A DNA stretch of 64,000 nucleotides. Source: Clostridiales bacterium. GTDB taxonomy: Bacteria; Bacillota; Clostridia; Oscillospirales; Oscillospiraceae. Under the pieces are notes generated by a model. The model saw only the letters and a program-made list of their open reading frames with translations. It had not been told where the DNA came from and ran no database searches. Made by a program: the position numbers and the translations under genes. The stretch is from contig SFFV01000001.1 of NCBI GenBank assembly GCA_004557735.1, forward strand, positions 62,001 to 126,000. The letters are read 5' to 3'. Shown one piece after another: positions 42,374-51,154 of this stretch (its first letter is position 1; each line of letters opens with the position of its first letter).

Positions 42374-43591
42374 TTATTCAGCCATGAAGTTGTTCCAGCA
42401 ATCGACCCAAGCGTCCTTCATCTCCGGAGAGAGATAGTTGAGCATGCAGAGCTTGGTCGGCTCGGGGTTGAGATACAGCGTCGAGCGCTGCTCTTCGGTC
42501 AGCTCTTCCAGCGCCTTGGCGTTGACCGGAGGATACGCCATGTAGCCCCAGTCCTCGGGGTTGTAGTCGCTGCCCTCGGTGGTGGCCATAGTGTACTGGA
42601 TCTCGTAGCTCTCAAGGAAATTGATGTACTCGATCGCGAGCTCGTACTGATCGGTGCCCTTCACGATGCAGGCGTTGTCAATGTAGCCGATGGTGCCTTC
42701 GGTCGGGTGGACGTACTCGATCGGGTAGCCCTCCGCCTTGAGCTGGACGTACGCGCCGGACCACATCGTGCCGGCAACAAATTCGCCGGACTTCCACGGC
42801 TTCATGATCTCATCATAGGAGCCCCAGAAGGTGAGGATCTGCGGCTTGAACTTTGCGAGAGCCTCGTTGACCTTCGCAAGATCGACTTCATCGGGGAACG
42901 CGGGATCCTGCCCGGACAGAAGCGCGGCGAGAATCATGCCGTCGCCGTAGTCGCGGTTCGTGGCAACCTTGCCGGTGAGCTGCTCGTTGAGCAGGTCCGT
43001 CCAGTGCTCGGGCGTGAAGTCAATGGCTTCGGGATTGTACACCAGCGAGGTGGCGCCGAAGCACCAGGGGAACGCGAACACGTTGCCCTCTTCATCCACG
43101 TTGTAGGGGTAGACTTCGCGGTAGGCGTCCGCCAGACCGGCGAAATTGGGGATCTGCTCCTTGTCAACAACCATGATGAGGTCGTTGTCACGGAAGTACT
43201 GGGTGTAGTTCTGGGAGACGTTGCACACGTCGATAACGGCGCTGTCACCGGTCTGCAGACGGGTCATCAGATCGTCATAGGAATCATAGTTGACCATCTC
43301 GATCTTGCAGTTGAAGCGCTTCTCGAACTCCTGCATCACATAGGGAGCGTCGAAGCAGTAGCCCTGCCAGTTGGCAACAACCAGAGTCGCGCCGCCGAAA
43401 TCGCCTTCACCCTTGGCGATGTACGGCGTTTCGGTTCCGGTCTCCGCCGGGGCATCGGTTCCGGTCTCCGCCGGGGCATCGGTTCCGGTCTCCGCCGGGG
43501 TTTCCGCCGGCGCCGGAGTTTCCGCGGTGCCGCAGGCGCACAGAGCAAACACCATGACCAGGGCAAGGATGAGTGCCAATGCTTTTTTCAT
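42374..43591 (-). CDS. Solute-binding lipoprotein of a PotD-like ABC importer
   Basis: 405 aa. Signal peptide with lipobox LCAC (Cys 20), then a Thr/Pro/Glu linker made of near-identical repeats (PAETGTDA) and a family 1/PotD-type binding domain (VVANWQGYCFDAPYVMQEFEKRFNC, VYNPEAIDFTPEHW, AGTMWSGAYVQLKAEGYPIEYVHP). The fold is that of spermidine/putrescine or similar cation binders; the coupling to rhaA and hydrolase genes suggests another ligand. First gene of an eight-gene operon. Confidence 0.92.
   Translation of the reverse strand: MKKALALILALVMVFALCACGTAETPAPAETPAETGTDAPAETGTDAPAETGTETPYIAKGEGDFGGATLVVANWQGYCFDAPYVMQEFEKRFNCKIEMVNYDSYDDLMTRLQTGDSAVIDVCNVSQNYTQYFRDNDLIMVVDKEQIPNFAGLADAYREVYPYNVDEEGNVFAFPWCFGATSLVYNPEAIDFTPEHWTDLLNEQLTGKVATNRDYGDGMILAALLSGQDPAFPDEVDLAKVNEALAKFKPQILTFWGSYDEIMKPWKSGEFVAGTMWSGAYVQLKAEGYPIEYVHPTEGTIGYIDNACIVKGTDQYELAIEYINFLESYEIQYTMATTEGSDYNPEDWGYMAYPPVNAKALEELTEEQRSTLYLNPEPTKLCMLNYLSPEMKDAWVDCWNNFMAE
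43431..43502. repeat. Three tandem 24-bp repeats in the binding-protein linker
   Basis: Unit beginning TCGGTTCCGGTCTCCGCCGG occurs three times (43431-43454, 43455-43478, 43479-43502, the last with two changes). Each encodes eight linker residues (PAETGTDA-like). The repeats probably vary in number between strains and only change tether length. Confidence 0.9.
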
Positions 43592-43634
43592 ATTCTTTCC
43601 TCCTATTATTCGCTTTTTCCGCAGAGAGAGCGTT

Positions 43635-43645
43635 GTTTAGTAAAC
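43635..43645. promoter_or_regulatory. LacI-type operator in the importer operon leader
   Basis: GTTTAGTAAAC, a perfect palindrome about a central G, at +24 to +34 of the predicted transcript. A near-copy lies before the divergent LacI gene (43918-43928), so both are probably its targets. Confidence 0.65.
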
Positions 43646-43675
43646 CTTTTCTTTCTCTCTGCTTACAGCACTTTA

Positions 43676-43704
43676 ATGATACGTTTTTTCGGCGCGTATG
43701 TCAA
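43676..43704 (-). promoter_or_regulatory. Promoter of the importer/rhaA operon
   Basis: TTGACA at 43699-43704, 17-nt spacer, TATCAT at 43676-43681 on the minus strand; start near 43669. The rest of the 358-nt intergenic region (43705-43917) shows no open frame or stable hairpin I can support. Confidence 0.85.
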
Positions 43705-43917
43705 TGCGGTACAATGAACAAAAACCGAGAGAGATTTTCGGCAGTCTGACGGATACACGCGGATATTTTTATCTTCTTATGGATATCTTGTCGGCAGTCT
43801 TTTCGTTCTGTGGGATATTGCCCAAGTTTGCCGGTGAATTTTTATGAGGTTTTTTCCAAAGAAACCATCTTTTCTTTTTTACTGAAATCAAGTAGAATAC
43901 AGATGTACATGGGTTTA

Positions 43918-43928
43918 TTTTACTAAAC
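43918..43928. promoter_or_regulatory. Second LacI-type operator, before the regulator gene
   Basis: TTTTACTAAAC matches the palindrome at 43635-43645 with one end mismatch (GTTTA[G/C]TAAAC). It lies 22 nt before the regulator ATG, suiting autoregulation. Confidence 0.55.
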
Positions 43929-43949
43929 ACGTGAAAGGAGGCGCAGCGC

Positions 43950-44987
43950 ATGAAAATGCGCGATATCGCCGACGCCGCCGGCGTATCACTGACGGCGGTC
44001 TCTCTTGTTCTCAACGGGAAGCCCGGCATCGGCGAGGAAAAGCGGGCGCTCGTCACCCGTCTTTTGCGGGAGAACGGCTACCAGCTCCGTGCAGGGGATA
44101 TGTCCGGCCACTCCCATTCCCACAGCAATCTATGCTTTCTCAAATACAGCAAGCACTCCTATCTTGTCAACGGCAATCCCGGCTTCGTCACACAGATCAT
44201 GGATGCCGCCGGAGAGGAATGCCGCCGCCACGGATACAATCTTCTTGTAACAGCGTTCAACGATTTTTCCGCCCTGAATCTTCCGGAGCTGCTGCAAAGC
44301 CCGACAACCGGCGGCGTGATCCTGCTCGGCACGGAGATCGACGAGGAGGATCTGACACACTTTGCCGGTATGCAAAAGCCGTTCGTCATTGTAGACAACG
44401 CCATAGAGCGTCTGCTGTATTCCAGCGTTACGATGAACAACGCCGACGCCGTTTTTGAGGCGGTTGAGTATCTGTACAGTCTCGGTCACCGGAAGATCGG
44501 CTTCCTGTACAATTCCATCCCTTCCAGCAACGATAACGCGCGGCGCACGGCTTTTGAAGCGGCGCTGCGTCGGCTGTCGCTTCCGTTTTCGGACGAGCAG
44601 ATCTGCCGCGTGTTCCCCACCATGGACGGAGCACGGGAATCGTTCGGCGAGGCGCTCGACAGCGGGCTTGCTCTTCCGACCGCCTTTCTTGCCAACAACG
44701 ACAGCATCGCTCTCGGCGCCATGCGCGCCATGCAGGAGCGCGGCATCCGTGTGCCGGAGGACATTTCCATAATCGGCTTCGACGGGCTGCCGTTTTCCGC
44801 CATGAGCGATCCCCCGCTCACGACCGTGAACGTCCCCTGCGCCGACATCGGGCGTTGGGCCGTCAATATCCTGCATCAGCAGATCCGCGGGCGTATCCGC
44901 GCTACAAGCAGGGTCCTTGTCAGCACGCATCTTCACGTCCGCAAAAGTACCGCAGCCCCGCGCGCGGCGGAAACCGGAAAGGAGTAA
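43950..44987 (+). CDS. LacI-family regulator of the importer/rhaA island
   Basis: 345 aa. Helix-turn-helix MRDIADAAGVSLTAVSLVLNG at the N-terminus and a sugar-binding-type effector domain (DNAIERLLYSSVTMNNADAVFEAVEYL, LANNDSIALGAMRAMQERG, PEDISIIGFDGLP). Divergent from the importer operon, with matching palindromes near both starts, so it probably represses both until its ligand is present. AAAGGAGG precedes the ATG. Confidence 0.94.
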   Translation: MKMRDIADAAGVSLTAVSLVLNGKPGIGEEKRALVTRLLRENGYQLRAGDMSGHSHSHSNLCFLKYSKHSYLVNGNPGFVTQIMDAAGEECRRHGYNLLVTAFNDFSALNLPELLQSPTTGGVILLGTEIDEEDLTHFAGMQKPFVIVDNAIERLLYSSVTMNNADAVFEAVEYLYSLGHRKIGFLYNSIPSSNDNARRTAFEAALRRLSLPFSDEQICRVFPTMDGARESFGEALDSGLALPTAFLANNDSIALGAMRAMQERGIRVPEDISIIGFDGLPFSAMSDPPLTTVNVPCADIGRWAVNILHQQIRGRIRATSRVLVSTHLHVRKSTAAPRAAETGKE

Positions 44988-44992
44988 AACAT

Positions 44993-45850
44993 ATGCTCGG
45001 AAATCATCTGCTCGGTCTGTATGAGAAAGCTCTCCCGCCGGAGCTTGGTTGGGAGGAAAGGCTGCGCGCGGTAAAGGAGCTCGGCTTCGACTATCTGGAA
45101 ATCTCCATTGACGAAACGGATGAGCGGCTCTCCCGGCTCGACTGGACAAAAGAGGAGCGCGGCGAGCTGCACCGCGCCATACGCGAAACGGGCGTACCCA
45201 TCCAGTCGATGTGTCTGAGCGGTCACCGGCGCTTCCCCTACGGCAGCGCCGACCCCGCGATCCGCGCGCGTGCGCACGAGATCACGGAAAAGGCCGTGCT
45301 GTTCGCGCGGGAGTTCGGCATCCGTGTTATCCAGCTCGCCGGATATGACGTTTACTATGAGCCGTCCACGCCGGAGAGCCTGCGGCTTTTTGAAGAGGGG
45401 CTGCGCAGCGCGTGCGCCGTCGCGGAGACGTATCAGGTCATGCTTGCCATGGAGATCATGGATACGCCGCTCATGAGCAGCATCACGCGGTATTTAAAAT
45501 ACAAGGCTGTCCTCCCCTCGCCGTGGTTCACAGTCTACCCCGACGTCGGCAATCTCTCCGCCTGGGGCAACGACACCGCCGCGGAAATCACGCTCGGGCA
45601 AAACGGCATGGTCGGCGTCCATCTCAAGGATACGCTTGCCGTGACGGAGGATTTTCCCGGCAAGTTCAAATGTGTCCCCTTCGGCAGCGGATGCGTAGAC
45701 TTTATCGCCTGTCTCGGCCAGCTTGAACGCGAGGGTTACCGCGGCCCGTACATGATCGAAATGTGGTACGCGCCCGGACAGGACTGGCACACGGAGATCA
45801 TAAACGCGCGGAAGTTCATGGAAGAAAAATTCGCCGCTGCGATGAAATAA
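44993..45850 (+). CDS. ulaE: L-xylulose/L-ribulose 5-phosphate 3-epimerase, UlaE-type
   Basis: 285 aa TIM barrel of the AP-endonuclease-2 sugar isomerase family. Strong match to UlaE/SgaU: QLAGYDVYYE, MAMEIMDTPLMSSI, SPWFTVYPDVGNLSAWGND, GVHLKDT, VPFGSGCVDF and YMIEMW. The metal-binding Glu, Asp, His and Glu residues are retained. Converts L-xylulose-5-P to L-ribulose-5-P in L-ascorbate/L-xylulose use. It starts 5 nt after the LacI gene (AAAGGAG), so both form an operon. The other Ula enzymes are not in the window. Confidence 0.92.
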   Translation: MLGNHLLGLYEKALPPELGWEERLRAVKELGFDYLEISIDETDERLSRLDWTKEERGELHRAIRETGVPIQSMCLSGHRRFPYGSADPAIRARAHEITEKAVLFAREFGIRVIQLAGYDVYYEPSTPESLRLFEEGLRSACAVAETYQVMLAMEIMDTPLMSSITRYLKYKAVLPSPWFTVYPDVGNLSAWGNDTAAEITLGQNGMVGVHLKDTLAVTEDFPGKFKCVPFGSGCVDFIACLGQLEREGYRGPYMIEMWYAPGQDWHTEIINARKFMEEKFAAAMK

Positions 45851-45862
45851 GAAAATACGGAG

Positions 45863-45899
45863 AGCGCCCGATGGGTTTTTGATCCATCGGGCGCTTTTC
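45863..45899. terminator. Terminator between ulaE and the C69 peptidase gene
   Basis: A perfect 12-bp stem (45863-45874 with 45884-45895) then TTTTCATAT; convergent genes on both sides. Confidence 0.88.
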
Positions 45900-45912
45900 A
45901 TATATCAATACA

Positions 45913-47295
45913 TCAATATTGCAGAAGCAGGGCATGCCGTGTCTCGCGGCAGGCCTCTATGGCGGAGGTAAGGACAGCGCGGTCAAACTCTGTGCGCGCG
46001 GCGCGGCGCTCGCTCTCCGGAAGCTGCGCCATATTCCGGCTGTGTCCGGCAAGAGCCGCCGCGGCGCGCGCTTCCCATTCGCGCTTTGCTTTTCCCGTGA
46101 TCTCCATATGCTTGGCGAAGCGCCGCTGTGTCAGAATGCACAGCTCCTTGAACTCCCAGAAAAGCGAAGCGTTCTCCCCTTCTCCGGGCAGAAACGCCTC
46201 GCAGAAGGCGGGCAGGGCGTCAATATCGACATAGAGCGGCATAGAAAAGCTCATACGCGGCGTGGCGATCGCCGTCCAGAGGACGTTCCCGGTATCCGGC
46301 GTATACTCCGCCACGATGCTCGAAACCGTGCCGCGGCGGCAGAGAGCGTAGTCCGGCGTAACGTCCGCAAACGGGTCGCCGCCGGGGAGCTTCGTAAGAT
46401 CGTACTTTGTACCGTCATACACGTCGCTGAGAATGTCCGTAAGCGTCTGACGCGTGACGCTCTCCGCCGGGCGGACGCTGTAGAGCGTTTCGTTCTCGTC
46501 CTGCGGCTTGCCGGAGATAAGCTCCATGGCACGCCAGCGGCGGCGCATGTTCATCGCATCCAGCTCCGGGCCCCACTCGTTGGGGCTTTTTTCCGCGCCG
46601 TAGGCGTTGGCAAAGTCGAAATGATGCTCGTCGCCGTCCCACCAGCCCTGCGCGCGGGCGTAGTCCGCAAGGCCCTCGGAGGCAAGAACGTTCGATGTGT
46701 CCGTCAGATCGGCGTCGTGCGTGCCGAAGGCGTTCACACGCACCGATACCTCGTCGTCCGGCACGCGCACCGCAACCCAATGACCGCCCGGCGTAATCTC
46801 CATCACCCAGCCCTCGGACGGATCGGCGATGGAAAACGTCGCCCCGCTCTGGCAGGAATCGAGCCCGGACGGGCGCAGGCCGTAGCGCGCAACGAGCTTC
46901 CCGATCATCTCCACGGCGCTGCGGGCCGTTTCCGCCCGGCGGAGGATCAGAAGCGGGATATCGTCCGGCTCGAGCAGCATGCCGTCCCACGGGATCGCCT
47001 TGAACGCCATGACGCCCGTGCCCGCGACGGATACGCCCCTGTCGTTTGTGCCGCCTGCCCAGGCCCGGTCAAGCGTGCCGATCTCATATTTGCAGGCTGT
47101 GTAAAGATAGCCGCAGGTCTCGCCGATCTCGGGAATCGTATGACCGCCGACGAGCGTATATACGGCGTCCGGCGCGTGCTTCCGCCGCGGAACGTGCGTG
47201 AGAAGGCCGGGCGTGTTATCCCAATCATCGTTGGCGGCAAGCAGCGCATAACCGCTGCGCGAAGCGCGGCGGCCGGCAATAAGGCAGGTACACAT
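45913..47295 (-). CDS. C69-family dipeptidase
   Basis: 460 aa Ntn-hydrolase of the PepD type. The predicted nucleophile is Cys 2 (MCTCLIAG), exposed after Met removal, in line with C69 enzymes processed at an N-terminal Cys. WAGGTNDRGVSVAGT and a SGATFSIADPSEGWVMEI segment are typical. It lacks a signal peptide and is probably cytoplasmic, cutting imported dipeptides. GGAGG precedes the start. Monocistronic. Confidence 0.92.
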   Translation of the reverse strand: MCTCLIAGRRASRSGYALLAANDDWDNTPGLLTHVPRRKHAPDAVYTLVGGHTIPEIGETCGYLYTACKYEIGTLDRAWAGGTNDRGVSVAGTGVMAFKAIPWDGMLLEPDDIPLLILRRAETARSAVEMIGKLVARYGLRPSGLDSCQSGATFSIADPSEGWVMEITPGGHWVAVRVPDDEVSVRVNAFGTHDADLTDTSNVLASEGLADYARAQGWWDGDEHHFDFANAYGAEKSPNEWGPELDAMNMRRRWRAMELISGKPQDENETLYSVRPAESVTRQTLTDILSDVYDGTKYDLTKLPGGDPFADVTPDYALCRRGTVSSIVAEYTPDTGNVLWTAIATPRMSFSMPLYVDIDALPAFCEAFLPGEGENASLFWEFKELCILTQRRFAKHMEITGKAKREWEARAAAALAGHSRNMAQLPESERRAARTEFDRAVLTSAIEACRETRHALLLQY

Positions 47296-47337
47296 AGGCT
47301 ATGCTCCTCCGGATGTTTTCGTTGGACTTTTTGCTAA

Positions 47338-47366
47338 AGTATATTCTGGCGGGAGGGTAAAGTCAA
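47338..47366 (-). promoter_or_regulatory. Promoter of the C69 dipeptidase gene
   Basis: TTGACT at 47361-47366, 17-nt spacer, TATACT at 47338-47343 on the minus strand. Confidence 0.85.
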
Positions 47367-47492
47367 GCCGCACGGAGGTTTCGCGCGTTTGCAGCCGCAG
47401 CGCACGAAAAATTGCTTGCTTTTTGGCTTTGCCTGTGGTAACATATTCAAGCGCAAAAAAGTTTTCTTTTATAATAGAAAGGATTGAATCTC

Positions 47493-47732
47493 GTGAACGG
47501 TCTTGTTCTTGCTTTCACTATCGTCCAGCTTCTTGCCGGCGTCTTTCTGATCGTCGTTGTGCTGCTCCAGTCCGGAAAGAGCTCCGGTCTGTCCGGCGCT
47601 GTTGCCGGCGGTGCGGAGACCTTCTTCTCCAAGGGGAAGGCAAAAACGCTTGACGGCACTCTGGCAAAGATGACCAAGTGGGTCGCGCTTGCGTTCGTTG
47701 TTCTTACGCTGGTGCTGAATCTGCTGCACTGA
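47493..47732 (+). CDS. secG: Preprotein translocase subunit SecG
   Basis: 79 aa, two membrane helices separated by the SecG hallmark VVVLLQSGKSSGLSGAVAGGAETFF. Auxiliary subunit of the SecYEG channel. The start is a GTG at 47493, 9 nt after AAAGGA; an in-frame TTG at 47484 overlaps that ribosome binding site and is less likely. A TATAAT (47470-47475) lies upstream, but no good -35 box is seen. A terminator follows. Confidence 0.93.
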   Translation: MNGLVLAFTIVQLLAGVFLIVVVLLQSGKSSGLSGAVAGGAETFFSKGKAKTLDGTLAKMTKWVALAFVVLTLVLNLLH

Positions 47733-47746
47733 TCCCTCGGCTTTCC

Positions 47747-47784
47747 AAAAGTCCCCGGAAGAATAACTTCCGGGGACTTTTTGC
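47747..47784 (+). terminator. Terminator after secG
   Basis: A perfect 15-bp stem (47747-47761 with 47767-47781), 5-nt loop, then TTTTTGCC. Confidence 0.92.
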
Positions 47785-47856
47785 CCGAACCGAACGGGCG
47801 CGCCGTTCGTCTTACAGTCGTACTGTTACCTATCAATTATACCGAGGTGCATTCCC

Positions 47857-48975
47857 ATGAAATTCCAAAAACGACTCGCGCTTTTGCTGGTGTTTGCCTG
47901 CCTGATCGCGGCGGCCGGCTGCGGACCGACGCCCTCTCCGGCGCCGGCGGAAGCTTCCCCTTCGCCCGCCGTTACCGCCACGCCCGAACCGACGGCAACG
48001 CCCGAGCCCACGCCGACCGCAACGCCGGAGCCGGTGTTCATAAACCCGCTGACCGGCGAACAGACGTACACCGACTACAGCCAGACGCGCCCCGTTGCCG
48101 TGATGGTGGAAAATAACTGCTGGGACGACGGCACGCTCATCGCGCAGGGCGGTCTTTCGCAGGCGGCCATTGTATACGAGATGCAGGTGGAGTCCATCAC
48201 GCGCAATATGTTTCTCTTCATGGATACGGACGGGCTCAATAATGTTTTCCCCATCCGCAGCGCGCGCAGCTATTTTGTGAGCGCGGCGCTCAGCTATGAC
48301 GCGATTTTCGCACACTGCGGCAAAAGCGCTGAAGGTCTGGAATTTGCCGACACGATGCTTGTCAACTATACGGACGCCGATGACATTGAGGTCCACGAGG
48401 GAAGCTGCGGCTTCCGCCAGTACGAAGCGCCGTATTTCGGCGCCGTCCACAGCATGACGACGACCGGCGAGCGGCTGCAAAGCCTCTTTGCCCAGTACGG
48501 CACACGCACCACGCACCGTACCGACGGCTATGACTACGGTCTCCGCTTCACCGACGACGCCGCGCCGGTGAACGGCGAGGCGGCCGGCAGCCTCCGCATC
48601 GTGTTCCCGACCAACAAGATCACCGAGTTTGCTTACGACGCCGAAAAGGGCGGCTACACGAGCACGCAGTGGTACCGCGACTATACGGACGCGAACACCG
48701 GCGAGAGCGTCGCCTTTGAAAATGTCCTTGTCCTCTATTCCCCCACAGCCGTCGGCATCGATGTGAAAAACCATTCCTCCATTTATACCTACGACTATCA
48801 GGACGCCGGGTATTTCTTCAACGGCGGTTATGCCGAGCCGATCACATGGAGCCGCGGCGGCGTGAACGAGCCGTTCCGCTACTATACCTCCGACGGCAGC
48901 GAGCTGCAGCTCGGCGTCGGCAAAACGTATATCGCGTTCGTGTCCGAATACTACGGCGGTGTGAGCTATTCCTGA
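47857..48975 (+). CDS. DUF3048 (YerB-like) lipoprotein, copy 1
   Basis: 372 aa. Signal peptide with lipobox AAGC (Cys 22), then a Thr-Pro-Glu tether (ATPEPTATPEPTPT...) and a DUF3048 domain: INPLTGE, RPVAVMVENN, AQGGLSQAAIVYEMQVE, RSARSYFV, AHCGKS and VHSMTTTGERL. These lipoproteins are common in Firmicutes; their function is unknown, though wall-linked roles are suspected. A paralogue follows at 49090, so a tandem duplication is likely. Confidence 0.92.
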   Translation: MKFQKRLALLLVFACLIAAAGCGPTPSPAPAEASPSPAVTATPEPTATPEPTPTATPEPVFINPLTGEQTYTDYSQTRPVAVMVENNCWDDGTLIAQGGLSQAAIVYEMQVESITRNMFLFMDTDGLNNVFPIRSARSYFVSAALSYDAIFAHCGKSAEGLEFADTMLVNYTDADDIEVHEGSCGFRQYEAPYFGAVHSMTTTGERLQSLFAQYGTRTTHRTDGYDYGLRFTDDAAPVNGEAAGSLRIVFPTNKITEFAYDAEKGGYTSTQWYRDYTDANTGESVAFENVLVLYSPTAVGIDVKNHSSIYTYDYQDAGYFFNGGYAEPITWSRGGVNEPFRYYTSDGSELQLGVGKTYIAFVSEYYGGVSYS

Positions 48976-49008
48976 ACCGACGGCACAAGCCGCTTCCAAG
49001 CCGGCACA

Positions 49009-49037
49009 TTGACACAAAGCAACGGATATAGTATATT
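49009..49037 (+). promoter_or_regulatory. Promoter of the second DUF3048 gene
   Basis: TTGACA at 49009-49014, 17-nt spacer, TATATT at 49032-49037. It gives the second copy its own control. Confidence 0.88.
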
Positions 49038-49089
49038 TTCTGTATTCGTTTTGATTGATTCCAATTATCAGTTGCTATGAGGTGAAACC

Positions 49090-50253
49090 ATGAAGCGTTA
49101 TTTTTTCACTGTACTGTCTCTGCTTCTCGTATGTGCACTCGTTTTCGGAGCGTGTGCCAACCGTCCGGAGTTGCCGGCCGAGCCGGAAGCGACCGCAACG
49201 CCGGTGCCGACCGCCGAGACGACCGCAGAACCCACGGCTGAGCCGACCGCCACGCCCGAGCCGACGCCGGAACCGACCGCCACGCCTGAACCGACGCCCG
49301 AGGCGCCGCTCGTCAACCCCCTGACCGGCGAGACCGTGACCAAGGACTACAGCAAGACGCGCCCGGTGGCGATCATGGTAGAAAACAACCACTGGGATCC
49401 GACCATCACGCCCATCCAGCAAGGCAGCATCAGCAAAGCCGCCATCGTTTACGAGGCGCAGGTCGAGCAGATCACCCGCAATATGTTCATTTTCATGGAT
49501 CTGGAAGATGTCCAGAACATCAACCCCATCCGCAGCTGCCGCTCCTATTTTGTCAGTACGGCGCTTTCCTATGATGCGATTTTTGCCCACTGCGGTTTCA
49601 GCGCCGACGGTCTGGAATACTCCGCGCCGATGCTCGCGAATCTTGTGGACAACGACGATATCAACATCAACGAAGATAACGGCACGGGCTTCCGTCTCGC
49701 CGAGTACCCGTACTCCGGCGGCGTGCACAGCATGACGACGACCGGCGAGCGCCTGCAGAAGTTCATTTCCGAAAACGGCACCCGCACCGAGCACAGCACC
49801 GATTCCTATGACTACGGCCTGCGCTTTGCCGAGAACGCCGCTCCGACGGACGGCAGCGTCGCCAACAACGTCCGCATCGTGTTTCCCGGCACGAAGATCA
49901 CGAGCTTTGAGTACAGCGCCGCCAAGAACGGCTACACCGGCTTCAACTGGAACGCCGCCATCGCCGACGCCAACACGAGCGAAGCCGCCGTGTTCCAGAA
50001 CCTTCTTGTTCTCGCGACCTATACGCAGATCGGCATCGACGATCATTACCACACGGCAATGAGCACCTACGAGTGCGAGGGCACGGGTCTCTTCTTCAAC
50101 GGCGGCTACTGCGAACCCATCACCTGGAAGCGCGGCGCCGTTAACGAGCCGTTCCGTTACTACACGGCCGACGGCAGCGAGCTCGAGCTCGGCATCGGCC
50201 ACACCTACATCGCTTTCGTTTCCAGCTCCTACGGCGGAGCCACCTACAACTGA
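49090..50253 (+). CDS. DUF3048 (YerB-like) lipoprotein, copy 2
   Basis: 387 aa, paralogue of the gene at 47857. Signal peptide with lipobox GAC (Cys 22), a longer Thr-Pro-Glu tether and the same DUF3048 landmarks (VNPLTGE, RPVAIMVENNHW, AIVYEAQVEQITRNMF, RSCRSYFV, AHCGFSADGLEY, GGVHSMTTTGERL). The domains are clearly alike but not near-identical, so the duplication is old. It has a separate consensus promoter and AGGTG before the ATG. Confidence 0.92.
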   Translation: MKRYFFTVLSLLLVCALVFGACANRPELPAEPEATATPVPTAETTAEPTAEPTATPEPTPEPTATPEPTPEAPLVNPLTGETVTKDYSKTRPVAIMVENNHWDPTITPIQQGSISKAAIVYEAQVEQITRNMFIFMDLEDVQNINPIRSCRSYFVSTALSYDAIFAHCGFSADGLEYSAPMLANLVDNDDININEDNGTGFRLAEYPYSGGVHSMTTTGERLQKFISENGTRTEHSTDSYDYGLRFAENAAPTDGSVANNVRIVFPGTKITSFEYSAAKNGYTGFNWNAAIADANTSEAAVFQNLLVLATYTQIGIDDHYHTAMSTYECEGTGLFFNGGYCEPITWKRGAVNEPFRYYTADGSELELGIGHTYIAFVSSSYGGATYN

Positions 50254-50270
50254 TTTTCCGCAAACATCAA

Positions 50271-50300
50271 AAGCCCTCCGGCAGCCGCCGGAGGGCCTTT
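50271..50300 (+). terminator. Terminator after DUF3048 copy 2
   Basis: A 10-bp G+C stem (50273-50282 with 50287-50296) then CTTTTACG, just before the end of the pseudogene on the other strand. Confidence 0.75.
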
Positions 50301-50305
50301 TACGT

Positions 50306-51145
50306 TCATCCCAGAACTGGAAAGTAGATTTTCCCCTCTTCCAATTCTTTCAATCCGCCGCCAAGCACTTCGCAGCGCAGTATCACTGTGTCCATTTAAT
50401 CTGTAAACGTAGAAAACGCGTAGATTTCCATCATAACACTGCGTTGATTTAGCAATGAGTACTCCTGTAACGGGGTCAAACGTTGAAATTGAAAGCCCTA
50501 TCGCTGATAAATAATTGTCACCCCCCTCCTTCATTTCTGCTTGCGTGAGCGGTGTATTGCTTCCTTCGTCCCATTTTTCATTCCACGATTTCCAGTAGAC
50601 ACCGGTTTCGTCTATCAGAATTCCATTTGAACGGCCGCCTCCTGTTGGAATATACTCCCAGAGGCCATATAAAGCCTCCTCGTCGAGCCTTTCTCCAAAA
50701 GACTCAGGGGCCTAATTCTCGAATCCGGAATCATGTATTGTTATTCCATGGTGTTCCGTGTACAAAATATAGTCAGCATACAGAATAGTTGCTAAGAATG
50801 GAAAACATTCTATTGCTTTATCATATTCGTCCTCAGCCAGATACTCTTCTGCCTGAGAATACAGGCCGTCACGATAATCCCATATATCTTTATAACAATC
50901 CAGAATGCCAAAGTTTTCTCCGGCCTCGCTATATTTTTCTGCGGTCACTCGTTCCATTGCCAATGTGTACAATCTACGAAAATACTCTCTGTTGTCTTTA
51001 TAATCTCTGATTGATCAAACAGTGCCATCGCTTCGACATAATCGCCAGATTCATAAAGCTCCGCTGCCTTTTCATAATCACCAGAATCACACTCGCACAG
51101 AAAAAGCGTTATACAAGCGCATAAAGCCGCAGCCGCTTTTTTCAT
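50306..51145 (-). pseudogene. Decayed lipoprotein gene with repeat-type helical domain
   Basis: Reading past three lesions restores one protein of about 278 residues. It opens with a signal-like MKKAAAALCACITLFLCEC, then repeats of the type YEKAAELYESGDYVEAMALF and YSEAGENFGILDCYKDIWDY, common in clostridial surface proteins, then a globular tail ending in KIYFPVLG. Lesion 1: a one-base loss near 51005-51008 (GAG-GAT read as GAGAT). Lesion 2: an in-frame TAG at 50712-50714. Lesion 3: a one-base slip in an A-run near 50396-50401. Function unknown. It starts 9 nt after the unknown lipoprotein gene. Confidence 0.75.
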
Positions 51146-51154
51146 TATAATAGT

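Noticed and set aside
43738..43800. 10-bp direct repeat TCGGCAGTCT (43738 and 43791)
   Set aside because: Too short and isolated to call an element; no link to promoter boxes.
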